Source: Clostridia bacterium (GTDB taxonomy: Bacteria; Bacillota; Clostridia; Christensenellales; Aristaeellaceae). Taken from it: a DNA stretch of 64,000 nucleotides. Where the stretch lies: the NCBI GenBank assembly GCA_017430225.1, contig JAFRNK010000124.1, positions 80,885 through 144,884 on the forward strand, given 5' to 3'. Under the pieces are notes generated by a model. It did no database searches. It saw nothing but the letters and a program-made list of their open reading frames with translations, and was not told the DNA's origin. The translations under genes were made by a program, and so were the position numbers. This document shows positions 54,102 through 61,638 of the stretch, piece by piece (the stretch's first letter is position 1; the number at the start of each line of letters is the position of its first letter).

Positions 54102-54132
54102 TTGACTTAAACTTTACTCTAAGGTTTATGAT
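54102..54132 (+). promoter_or_regulatory. MerR-type promoter with 19-bp spacer before the AEC transporter
   Basis: TTGACT (54102-54107), 19-bp spacer, TATGAT (54127-54132). The spacer contains AAACTTTACTCTAAGG, which in reverse complement (CCTTAGAGTAAAGTTT) nearly equals the operator core at 454-484. It points into a decayed reading frame and then the AEC transporter gene. Confidence 0.78.
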
Positions 54133-54188
54133 TCAATCGTTGGAAGTATTTGTCCGGGGATTTGACTGAACCGGAAGGGTACAGGCCG

Positions 54189-54416
54189 ATGGCTCAGGCA
54201 AACGAACCTTTGGGCGCCCTGCTGTGAAGGCGCAGGTACGTCCGGACCGTTCTGCTGATGCCCGTCGGGGAAAGCGTGAAGGTGGGTCTGGAAGCCCAGA
54301 CCCCCGACGGAGAAGGAGGCCTTCGGCTGGTCAGCGATGTGACGCTGGAAAAAAAGGACGGTTCAGGACCTGCGGAAAGGCGTTTGACCGCCGGAAAGCC
54401 GCCCATCACCGTTTGA
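54189..54416 (+). pseudogene. Interrupted open frame between MerR-type promoter and AEC gene
   Basis: A 76-codon frame beginning MAQANEPLGALL is stopped by a TGA at 54225 and then continues in the same frame as YVRTVLLMPVGESVKVGLEA with a charged end (KKDGSGPAERRLTAG) to a stop at 54414. Codon use after the TGA looks coding. It may be the remains of the gene once driven by the MerR-type promoter. I do not recognise the protein. Confidence 0.3.
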
Positions 54417-54435
54417 TAGGAGAAAAGAACTCGCT

Positions 54436-55362
54436 ATGATTGCCATCCCCCTCGCCAAGAAAATCGCCGAACTGTTTCTGATCCTGTTCGCGGCGGCCGC
54501 CCTGGTGAAAACCGGCGTGCTGAAAACGGAGAACAGCAAGGTGCTGTCCAGGCTGTCGTTATACTTTGTGACGCCCTGCGTGGTCTTCAATTCCTTTCAA
54601 AAGGAGCTCACGCCTGAGATCTGGACGGGCCTGCTGACGGCTGCCGCGCTGGCCGTCTGCTTTCAGGCGCTCTTTTTCCTGATTGCGGCGCTGCTCCGCC
54701 GTTTCTGGAAAGCAAGCGAGGTGGAGCGCGCGTCCGTCGTTTTTACCAACGTGGGCAACCTGATCATTCCTTTGGTCGCTTTTGCGAAGGGGCAGGAATG
54801 GGTCATCTATACCAGCGCGTATATCCTGGTTTTCAATGTGTTGTTCTGGACGGTGGGCTTACGGATGTTTGACCGGGAAAACGCGCTGAACCTTCGGAAA
54901 GTGCTGCTGAATCCCAACATTCTGGCCATTGCCGCGGGCCTGGTCATACTGTTCGCCCGTGTGAAGCTGCCGGAGCCTTTGGCTCTGGCCTTCAGCGACG
55001 TGGCGGCCATGATCGGCCCGCTGAGCATGATCATCACCGGCATGGTGGTGGGCGGTATGTCGGTTCGCGGGATGTTTGCCAATCGCAGGGTGTTCGGCGT
55101 GCTTTTCTTTCGCATGGTCCTTGCGTCCGGCCTGGCGGTTTTCGCCGCCGCGTTTGCGGCCCGGATGCTTTCGCTGGACAAGGCCATTGTGATGATCCCG
55201 CTGCTCGGGGCGCTCGCGCCGTCCGCCGCCAACATCAATCAGATGGCCATCCTTTACAACAAGGACGCGCAATACGCTTCGGCCATCAACGTGCTGACCA
55301 CCTTGTCCTGCATCGCGAGCATTCCTTTATGGATCATGCTCTACGAAGCGCTGGTCGGATAG
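54436..55362 (+). CDS. AEC-family (auxin efflux carrier-type) transporter
   Basis: 308 residues, ten predicted helices. Family features: VKTGVLKTENSKVLSRLSLYFVTPCVVFNSF near the N-terminus, VFTNVGNLIIPLVAF in the first half, then IGPLSMIITGMVVGG and the final helices with LLGALAPSAANINQMAILY. AEC proteins move small organic acids such as malate or malonate. ATAGGAG precedes the ATG. It may be transcribed from the MerR-type promoter 300 nt upstream. Confidence 0.92.
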   Translation: MIAIPLAKKIAELFLILFAAAALVKTGVLKTENSKVLSRLSLYFVTPCVVFNSFQKELTPEIWTGLLTAAALAVCFQALFFLIAALLRRFWKASEVERASVVFTNVGNLIIPLVAFAKGQEWVIYTSAYILVFNVLFWTVGLRMFDRENALNLRKVLLNPNILAIAAGLVILFARVKLPEPLALAFSDVAAMIGPLSMIITGMVVGGMSVRGMFANRRVFGVLFFRMVLASGLAVFAAAFAARMLSLDKAIVMIPLLGALAPSAANINQMAILYNKDAQYASAINVLTTLSCIASIPLWIMLYEALVG

Positions 55363-55440
55363 CAGTCAGGAAGGCCGGATGAACCGGCAGGCCGTCGGAC
55401 AGGACGTCCGGCATTATTTGCGGCGGTTGGAGGAATGAAT

Positions 55441-56523
55441 ATGAGCGAATTATTTTCCCTGGCAAAGGCGTATGAAAAGTATTTCAAGATTGGCTCAGCG
55501 GTTTCTTCTTTTGGCCTTTCGGCATATCACGGGCTGCTCCTTGAGCATTTCAACAGCCTGACGCCGGAAAACGAAATGAAGTACGATCTGACGGAACCGG
55601 CAGAGGGACAGTTTGAATTTGCACGGGCGGACGCCATCGTCGCCATGGCCCGCGAGATGGGTGTGAAGGTTCGCGCCCACGCGCCGGTATGGCATAACCA
55701 GACGCCCGCGTGGATGTACCGTGACGGGGACAGCCCGGCTTCTCCGGAACTGATCTATGCGCGCATCGACAGCCACAGCAAAGCCATGTGTCAGCGGTAT
55801 AACGGGGACGTATACGCCTGGGACGTGGTCAACGAAGCTACCCGGGACGATCCTTGGGACGCGGCGAAAGCGCCGGACGAAAGCCCCGTCTATCGGAACA
55901 GCGAATACTATAGGCTGTGCGGTACCGGGTTCATCGAGGCGGCTTTCCGCTCCATGGCCAGATACGCCGCCCCGGACGCACAGCTTTTCTACAATGACTA
56001 CAATGAATGCATGCCGAAAAAGCGGGATCGGATCGTCAGCCTGATCCGGAATCTTCAGGAGAAGGGATGCCGGGTGGACGGTATGGGCATGCAGCAGCAC
56101 TATTTCGCTGCCCCCGATTATGACGAGCTCAAGCGAAGCATTGAAATCTACGCGGGGCTGGGCCTGCGCATCCATGTGACGGAACTGGACGTTTCCATGA
56201 TGGCCACGCTGAACCGGGGCGAGAAGCGGCTCAAGCCGGGGGATCCGGGCTTTGAGGAATACGTTCGGGAAGCCCTGCGGGCGACGCCCGAAAAGCTGGA
56301 CAAAATCAATGAAATCTATATAAAGCTGTTTGAGGTTTACCGGAGCTACGCCGATGTGATCGACTGCGTCACTACCTGGGGCGTGGCGGACGACAGGACG
56401 TGGCTGGACGGCTTTGGCATGAATCAGAATATGCCCAGGATCAAGCAGCATCCCCTGCTGTTCGATGAAAACAGGCAGCCAAAGCCCTGTGTGCGGCAGC
56501 TTCTGGATGCGGTAAAGGAATAA
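55441..56523 (+). CDS. Endo-1,4-beta-xylanase, GH10, intracellular
   Basis: 360 residues from the ATG at 55441, seven bases after TTGGAGG. GH10 barrel: FNSLTPENEMKYD, VRAHAPVWHNQTPAW, the acid/base Glu in YAWDVVNEA, FYNDYNE, GMGMQQHY and the nucleophile Glu in IHVTELDVS, ending CVTTWGVADDRTWL. No signal peptide, so it would cut imported xylo-oligosaccharides. It is followed, in convergent orientation, by a GH8 enzyme of the same pathway. Confidence 0.95.
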   Translation: MSELFSLAKAYEKYFKIGSAVSSFGLSAYHGLLLEHFNSLTPENEMKYDLTEPAEGQFEFARADAIVAMAREMGVKVRAHAPVWHNQTPAWMYRDGDSPASPELIYARIDSHSKAMCQRYNGDVYAWDVVNEATRDDPWDAAKAPDESPVYRNSEYYRLCGTGFIEAAFRSMARYAAPDAQLFYNDYNECMPKKRDRIVSLIRNLQEKGCRVDGMGMQQHYFAAPDYDELKRSIEIYAGLGLRIHVTELDVSMMATLNRGEKRLKPGDPGFEEYVREALRATPEKLDKINEIYIKLFEVYRSYADVIDCVTTWGVADDRTWLDGFGMNQNMPRIKQHPLLFDENRQPKPCVRQLLDAVKE

Positions 56524-56546
56524 AGATGATTTGAATCAAAAAACTG

Positions 56547-56580
56547 GGGCCGGGGCATATGTCCCCGGCCCGCTTTGTTT
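56547..56580. terminator. Terminator between convergent GH10 and GH8 genes
   Basis: GGGCCGGGG (56547-56555) and CCCCGGCCC (56563-56571) form a 9-bp GC stem followed by GCTTTGTTTTG on the plus strand. Confidence 0.8.
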
Positions 56581-56586
56581 TGCCTG

Positions 56587-57696
56587 TCAGTAAATCCGAT
56601 ACATACCAGCCAGCATCAGCAGGCTGAAAAAGTACAAACAGTTGTCGTAATATCTGCGCTTGCCTGTGCGCAGCGGCGTCTGCCAGAAGCTGCGGAGATA
56701 TTCGTCCGCATAGGGGCTGTCGCTTGCGGCGGAAGCGGCTCCCAGCACGGCGGTGATGGCGACGGGATGCATGGCCGGTTCATCCGTGGGCGTTCCGTCG
56801 ATCTGATAGGCGCGGTACTCGCTTTCGGGGATGCCATGGAAATAATCCTGGAGATTTGCGGCGATCCGCGCCATGCCTTCATTCCGCCCGAACCACAGGG
56901 TGTCCAGTGCGATATTCATCACCACGCGGTAGGCGTCAGAATAATAGGTAAAAGGTTTCTTCGGAAACAGTCTGGGCGTTCCGTCGTATTCCGCGTATTC
57001 GGGGCTCATGCCGGTGATTGGGTGAGCGCTGCGGGCGATATAGTCCCGGCTGGCTTTTGCCGCTTCCAGCCAGAACACCCGGTCTTCCGGATTCGCCCGT
57101 TCCGAAAAAAGCGTATAGAAATGGGGCAGATGATAACTGGGATCGGTAAAATCCGCCTCCGGCACAAAACGGATCATGTGATTGCGTTCGTCCCACATAG
57201 CCCGGCCCCCGGCGACGATTTCCGGCTGGTGGACGCAGTGCCGCAATATGTCTCTGGCCTGGGCGGCATAAGCGAATATGCCCTTTCCTTCACCCCAGCG
57301 GGCGGAAGCCATGAAAAGCGCCATGGCAAAGTATTCCTCCCCGTCCGGGGCAGGACCTTCGGCGTTGTGCCTGCCGTCCGGCTGCACGGACCAGGCGAAA
57401 TACCCTTCGTATATCCCGTCTGCGTGATACATGTACCGCATGGCAAACTGCCACAGCCTGTCAAACAGATCCTTTCGGTCCATTTGCACGCACATCATCA
57501 TGCCGTAGCTCATGCCTTCGGTGCGGGCGTCGATATTGCCGGTATCCACCATGCAGCCGCTGTCTGCATCCACGTCCTGATAGATTTTCTCCCCGGGATC
57601 AAAAAAGAGCGTATCAAAGCAGCGCTTCACCCGTTCCCGAACCTCCGTGTCGCTTATCCCGATGCGGGAAAAATGATTGGGATATGTCCGTTCCAT
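56587..57696 (-). CDS. Reducing-end xylose-releasing exo-oligoxylanase (Rex), GH8
   Basis: 369 residues, the normal Rex length. GH8 features: DVDADSGCMVDTGNIDARTEGMSYGMMM with the acid Glu, FAWSVQPDGRHNAEGPAPDGEEYFAMAL, and FTYYSDAYRVVMNIALD with the base Asp. No signal peptide. Rex removes xylose from the reducing end of xylo-oligosaccharides inside the cell, complementing the adjacent intracellular GH10. AGGAGG lies upstream of the ATG at 57696. Confidence 0.9.
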   Translation of the reverse strand: MERTYPNHFSRIGISDTEVRERVKRCFDTLFFDPGEKIYQDVDADSGCMVDTGNIDARTEGMSYGMMMCVQMDRKDLFDRLWQFAMRYMYHADGIYEGYFAWSVQPDGRHNAEGPAPDGEEYFAMALFMASARWGEGKGIFAYAAQARDILRHCVHQPEIVAGGRAMWDERNHMIRFVPEADFTDPSYHLPHFYTLFSERANPEDRVFWLEAAKASRDYIARSAHPITGMSPEYAEYDGTPRLFPKKPFTYYSDAYRVVMNIALDTLWFGRNEGMARIAANLQDYFHGIPESEYRAYQIDGTPTDEPAMHPVAITAVLGAASAASDSPYADEYLRSFWQTPLRTGKRRYYDNCLYFFSLLMLAGMYRIY

Positions 57697-57976
57697 TGTC
57701 CTGGCCTCCTATAAAACCGTTTGAACAAGTGGCATAAAACCGATCGCAGAATTATATCCATCCGAGGGGTAAAAATCATATGCGCGGGGGAAAGGAAAAA
57801 CCCATGAAATCCTTGTGGATATATGTGTTCTGTAACAGGGTCACATAAGAGACGGAAAATATCTATTATATGTGTTTATACACCATTTGTTTTAATCTCG
57901 GTTTGTTTTTCTATTATACTTTACTGGTAATCAAATTTTTTAGCGTTCTTGTGGCAATGCAAGTTGTTTTTGTGAT

Positions 57977-59785
57977 TCATTTCATGCACTCCTGAACCCA
58001 GGCGATGAAGTTGGAAGTAGAGGAGCCTGTACGCTCGGCCATTGTATGGCCCTGGCCCCATACAGTTTCAAAGTCCACTTGTGTTTCTTCGCTGTAGGCG
58101 TCCGCAGCCAGAGCCAGATCGATCTCTGTGCACAGAGCGGTGTCTCCCTGGGTGATGCCGGTGCGAATACGCCAGTAAACGGCAGGTTCAGCGGTTTGAT
58201 ATCCTTCATAAGCAGGCGACAGATAGTACATGGGATTATACATATTCAGACGTACGTCTACTGTATTGCCAAGTGCATCCTGTTTTGCCAGGTCTTCAGC
58301 AAACGCAGCTTCATACTCACTGCCCCGTACCAGACTGCCCAGGATCGCGTCAAAGTGTGCTCCGCTGCCATCACCATAGCCGAATAAAGTGTTTTCGCCC
58401 TGGCCCCGGTCCAGCTGGTCAAAGGCCGCAATACCCTTGGACGCGTTCTTCAGCGCCTGGGTAAAGGCTGAAATGCTGGTGACTGTTACAGTGTTCGTGT
58501 TCTCATCCCAAGCAACCCATTCACCGTTGGCATTCAGCGCGTTGATGTAATCCTGCCTGGTCTCATAAGTGCCGCTGAGCGACAAGACAGCAGAGATTGT
58601 CTCCGTACGGGTAATGCCGTCCATATCTTCATATGCGGCTTCCTGCTTTGCATCGGGACCGCCGGGGTTTTCAGGATCTGGCATTCCGCCGTCTGCAAAA
58701 TCAGGCTTTTCTCCATGATCGGGACCGGCAAAGCCGCCTTCCATTCCACCGCCCGGATTGCCACCCCTCATGCCGCCCATACCACCGCGCCCGCCGCCAA
58801 ATCCGCGGGAAGCAGAAGCGGTGTACGGGAACTCTGTGTCGGACAGGAAATGCTCCAGCGAAGTTTCGATCACGTCTTTCACATAATCGTAGTAGGTGCC
58901 GCTCTGCCAGATGCCTTCTTCGCTTTCCGTCAGTGTCAGCACAGTACCGTTCTCATCAGTCAGGCCAAGGCCGTTGATATAATCGGCAAATGCCAAGGCC
59001 ATGCCGTCAGAATAGGCCTGTTCCTCATCACTGAGTCCGGAACGGGTGCTGCCCATATTCCACTCATAGGCTTCATCCGCAATATCCAGATTGGTGATGG
59101 GGCACCAGCACATGCTGCCCTTGACAGCGTCACTTTCGGTCATGACTGCACCAATGGCTTCCAGATAGGGCGTATACAGATCGCTGTTGCCGCTGGCACC
59201 GATCAAAGCACTCTGGGCACCACCGCCGCTCATACCCAGGGAGAAGATGCTTTCCATGTCGCCGGGCAGCAGATCTTTATTATAGCGCGCATAGCGAATG
59301 GCTGCCTTGAAATCGGTCACACCGGCAGGCGCGCCTGCGTCACGTCCACGGGCGCCGGCAAAGAGGACGATCATGCCCTCGTTGGTGTAGTCCGAAATGC
59401 TGCCATAACCCATGGAGCTCGTATAACCGGTCGGCGCTGACATCGCGGAATAGCCGGGTGTGTTCACCGGCAGGATCAACGGCGCTGTCAGTGCAGTATA
59501 TTGCCCGGCAGTACCGGACTCATTGACCGTGCAGGTATAGGTACCATCCCCGTTAGCGGTTGCTGTGAAGTATGCACCGGGCACAAAGATGCCCATCGTT
59601 TCATATTTGCTGTCAGCCGGGGTTGCTGCATAGGAAATCCCCACCTGCCAGTACACGTCATCCTCAGCTTCATACTGCCATTTGGTCATGTCGATCTTTG
59701 CGGGCACATGATTGTCCTCCGCCATACAGGCCATACAGGACAGCACGAGCACCGTCGCAATGAAGCAAGCCAGAATCCTGCTCAT
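57977..59785 (-). CDS. Exported tannase-type (subtype A) esterase
   Basis: 602 residues from the ATG at 59785, eight bases after AGGAGG. Signal peptide SRILACFIATVLVLSCMACMA. The alpha/beta-hydrolase core has the nucleophile in FSLGMSGGGAQSALIGAS, with QVDFETVWGQGHTMAE near the end for the His. A Gly/Met-rich insertion (GGGRGGMGGMRGGNPGGGMEGG) splits the domain at about residues 340-365. The layout matches clostridial subtype A tannases/feruloyl esterases, which release gallic or ferulic acid from plant polyphenols. Confidence 0.85.
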   Translation of the reverse strand: MSRILACFIATVLVLSCMACMAEDNHVPAKIDMTKWQYEAEDDVYWQVGISYAATPADSKYETMGIFVPGAYFTATANGDGTYTCTVNESGTAGQYTALTAPLILPVNTPGYSAMSAPTGYTSSMGYGSISDYTNEGMIVLFAGARGRDAGAPAGVTDFKAAIRYARYNKDLLPGDMESIFSLGMSGGGAQSALIGASGNSDLYTPYLEAIGAVMTESDAVKGSMCWCPITNLDIADEAYEWNMGSTRSGLSDEEQAYSDGMALAFADYINGLGLTDENGTVLTLTESEEGIWQSGTYYDYVKDVIETSLEHFLSDTEFPYTASASRGFGGGRGGMGGMRGGNPGGGMEGGFAGPDHGEKPDFADGGMPDPENPGGPDAKQEAAYEDMDGITRTETISAVLSLSGTYETRQDYINALNANGEWVAWDENTNTVTVTSISAFTQALKNASKGIAAFDQLDRGQGENTLFGYGDGSGAHFDAILGSLVRGSEYEAAFAEDLAKQDALGNTVDVRLNMYNPMYYLSPAYEGYQTAEPAVYWRIRTGITQGDTALCTEIDLALAADAYSEETQVDFETVWGQGHTMAERTGSSTSNFIAWVQECMK

Positions 59786-59801
59786 GGAATTCATCCTCCT
59801 G

Positions 59802-60773
59802 TTATTTTGTCTGCTGGAACAGCCAGTCGCGTACTGCTTCCAGTTTATACGCATAGTCAAACGAAGTCATGTGCTCTCCTGCTCCGCTGCCGGCAGTTTG
59901 GCCTTCTGCAAGGGTTGTCCCCAGAGTAAAGGTTACGAAATTCGCATAATTGCCTTCTGCCAGCATGGAAGCGACAGCCGCTTTCTGTGTCTCGGCATCC
60001 TCCTGCGCGCTCCATTCTTTGTGGCTGTATTCAGCACCGTCTGCATCGAACAAAGCGAGCAGTTCTGCCTGTCCTGCAGAAGCTTTCGGATCGCCTGCAG
60101 AAACGATGTAAAAGAAGTTCTCTTGCTCAAGTCCGCTCAGCAGACTGACATCCCACTGACTGCCGACAAAAAGATAGGCTGCAAAGAAGTCCGGATACTC
60201 GATGCTCAGATGGAATGAGGTCATTCCGCCCATCGATTGGCCGGTCGTATAGATTTTATTCGTATCAATGGAATACGTTTCAGTCAACGCCTGAAGCAAA
60301 CGCATAGCCATATCAATCTGGCCGGAATGATTGAAATTATCATCCACAATTGTTTCGGTAAAGACAGGAACCACCACGAAAGCGGGGTGTTTGGCTTGTT
60401 CTTCTTCCGTTGCCCAGATCAGTCCGCCCCAGCCCTGGGTCAGGACATAGTCCGTGCCGCGTCCGACTGCGCTGGAATCCGGAATGAACTGGATCATGGG
60501 ATACAGCTGGTTTTCATCATAGTTCTCAGGGATAAACAACTGGTACTGCAGGCTGTTCCCGGTTTCAGCATCCTCAAAAGTCATCAGCTGGAACTTTGGT
60601 GCGATTTCCGTAATCATGGTCTGCAGTTCCGCATCGCTCGACTTGTCAGTCATACCTCCGCCCATTCCGCCCTGACCTCTGCCGAATCCGCCTCGCCCAC
60701 CACGGCCTTCAGCGAAAGCCAAAGCAGTGCAGAGAAGTGAAAGTGCAAGAATCATTGATAAAACCTTCTTCAT
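59802..60773 (-). CDS. Exported esterase with Gly/Met-rich N-terminus (CE1-like)
   Basis: 323 residues. Signal peptide MKKVLSMILALSLLCTALAFA, then a low-complexity stretch GRGGRGGFGRGQGGMGGGM (residues 24-42), then an alpha/beta-hydrolase: YQLFIPENYDENQLYPMIQFIPD, TTGQSMGGMTSFHLSIEYPD with the nucleophile Ser, and a C-terminal His in GAGEHMTSFDYAY. PHB-depolymerase/feruloyl-esterase type. It lies 16 nt upstream of the tannase-like gene in the same operon and shares the rare Gly/Met-rich motif with it. Confidence 0.85.
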   Translation of the reverse strand: MKKVLSMILALSLLCTALAFAEGRGGRGGFGRGQGGMGGGMTDKSSDAELQTMITEIAPKFQLMTFEDAETGNSLQYQLFIPENYDENQLYPMIQFIPDSSAVGRGTDYVLTQGWGGLIWATEEEQAKHPAFVVVPVFTETIVDDNFNHSGQIDMAMRLLQALTETYSIDTNKIYTTGQSMGGMTSFHLSIEYPDFFAAYLFVGSQWDVSLLSGLEQENFFYIVSAGDPKASAGQAELLALFDADGAEYSHKEWSAQEDAETQKAAVASMLAEGNYANFVTFTLGTTLAEGQTAGSGAGEHMTSFDYAYKLEAVRDWLFQQTK

Positions 60774-61132
60774 CAGTGAGTCTCCTCCTTGAAGCGTTTG
60801 ATATCTGGTCTTACGCTTTCGCTGCTCGATATCATGTATGTATTTTAGCATATAAACTTAAAAAAAACTTGAAATCGATGCGATTCTGCCGCCAGAATTT
60901 TAATGATCATAGGTGCGGTCATTGCCGTTGGGAGCCTTTGCCTTCATAATGATAACCTTCGTAAGTTGTCAATGTCTCATGAACGAACTGTACGCATCAG
61001 AGACAAGTTTGCGACTGATCCCGTCGACCCTCTTGAATTTGATCTTTGGCATGTTTTCCCTCCTAAAATCGTCCGCCAAATCATGTGCAATCCAGGGGGG
61101 AAAATCGTCGTCTATGCTCATTTCCAGGCATA
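60774..61132. other. Intergenic region upstream of the esterase operon
   Basis: About 360 nt, AT-rich near 60840-60900, holding the esterase promoter region and one short open frame (60969-61052). Otherwise nothing is evident. Confidence 0.4.
60969..61052 (-). CDS. Short open frame with a strong ribosome site, possible gene remnant
   Basis: 27 codons beginning MPKIKFKRVDGISRK and ending FMRH, with TTTAGGAGGGAAAAC immediately upstream. The strong ribosome site is unusual for chance. Its start is reminiscent of the N-terminal part of phage-type integrases, so it may be the stub left by an older mobile element next to the attachment site. Could also be a real micro-protein. Confidence 0.3.
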   Translation of the reverse strand: MPKIKFKRVDGISRKLVSDAYSSFMRH

Positions 61133-61135
61133 AGG

Positions 61136-61166
61136 AAAACCCCTGAAACCTTTGTGGTATCAGGGG
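61136..61166 (-). terminator. Terminator of the lost tRNA gene
   Basis: CCCCTGA (61140-61146) with TCAGGGG (61160-61166), followed on the minus strand by TTTTCC. It lies 3 nt past the CCA of the tRNA 3' fragment, as a native tRNA terminator would. Confidence 0.65.
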
Positions 61167-61169
61167 TTT

Positions 61170-61192
61170 TGGTGCGGGAAACAGGACTTGAA
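61170..61192 (-). other. tRNA 3'-end fragment, likely attachment site of an integrated element
   Basis: Read on the minus strand: T-loop TTCAAGT, T-stem 3' side CCTGT, acceptor 3' strand TTCCCGC, discriminator A and CCA. Every segment length is that of a tRNA 3' end, but the expected 5' T-stem (ACAGG) is absent, replaced by TAGCAC, and no tRNA body follows. The break inside the T-loop is where many integrases cross over. The acceptor strand would pair with GCGGGAA, as in tRNA-Leu. Confidence 0.7.
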
Positions 61193-61298
61193 GTGCTAGG
61201 GCCAGATAAATTACTTAGTCATAGTAATCAAAAATAACTGATTTCACAAACGGTTTGGCGAACCAAGAAAAACCGTGACAAATGAAAATAAACACCAA

Positions 61299-61322
61299 TT
61301 GTATTCACATTTGTATTCACAT
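61299..61322. repeat. Tandem 12-bp direct repeat
   Basis: Two adjacent copies of TTGTATTCACAT, 110 bp inside the presumed element edge. Such direct repeats are typical arm-type sites for integrase or excisionase. An open stretch of about 70 codons (minus strand, ending near 61332, starting after a stop near 61545) without a start codon lies beside it. Confidence 0.6.
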
Positions 61323-61638
61323 TTTTTCAGAAACAGAATCTAAATAACTGCAAGCTATTGAAAACGACTGTGGGGGATCAGCAGCCAACAATTGCCGCTT
61401 ACAGGATTTAATCACAGTTTTCTCTTTATCATACACGCCGGAAACGCGATCAGTATACTGAACCAACATCTTTAGTTCATTCAAACTCGCTGTTGAGCAT
61501 GTTGAAACGGAATCTTCAACAATCGCCTGATGCTTTCTGAATCAAGGGACGCTGGTGCCCGGTTTTCAGAAAAGTGGTTTGTTGAGCAGACACTAAGTAT
61601 TATAGACAAAACAATTGAAACCTAATGAATTGAGATCA
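61323..61638. other. AT-rich intergenic region inside the element
   Basis: About 315 nt between the direct repeats and the FAD oxidoreductase stop. It has only the start-less open stretch mentioned above; no complete gene or terminator is recognisable. Confidence 0.4.

Noticed and set aside
60903-61133. 76-codon plus-strand open frame
   Set aside because: No ribosome site; the opposite strand has a better-supported short frame.
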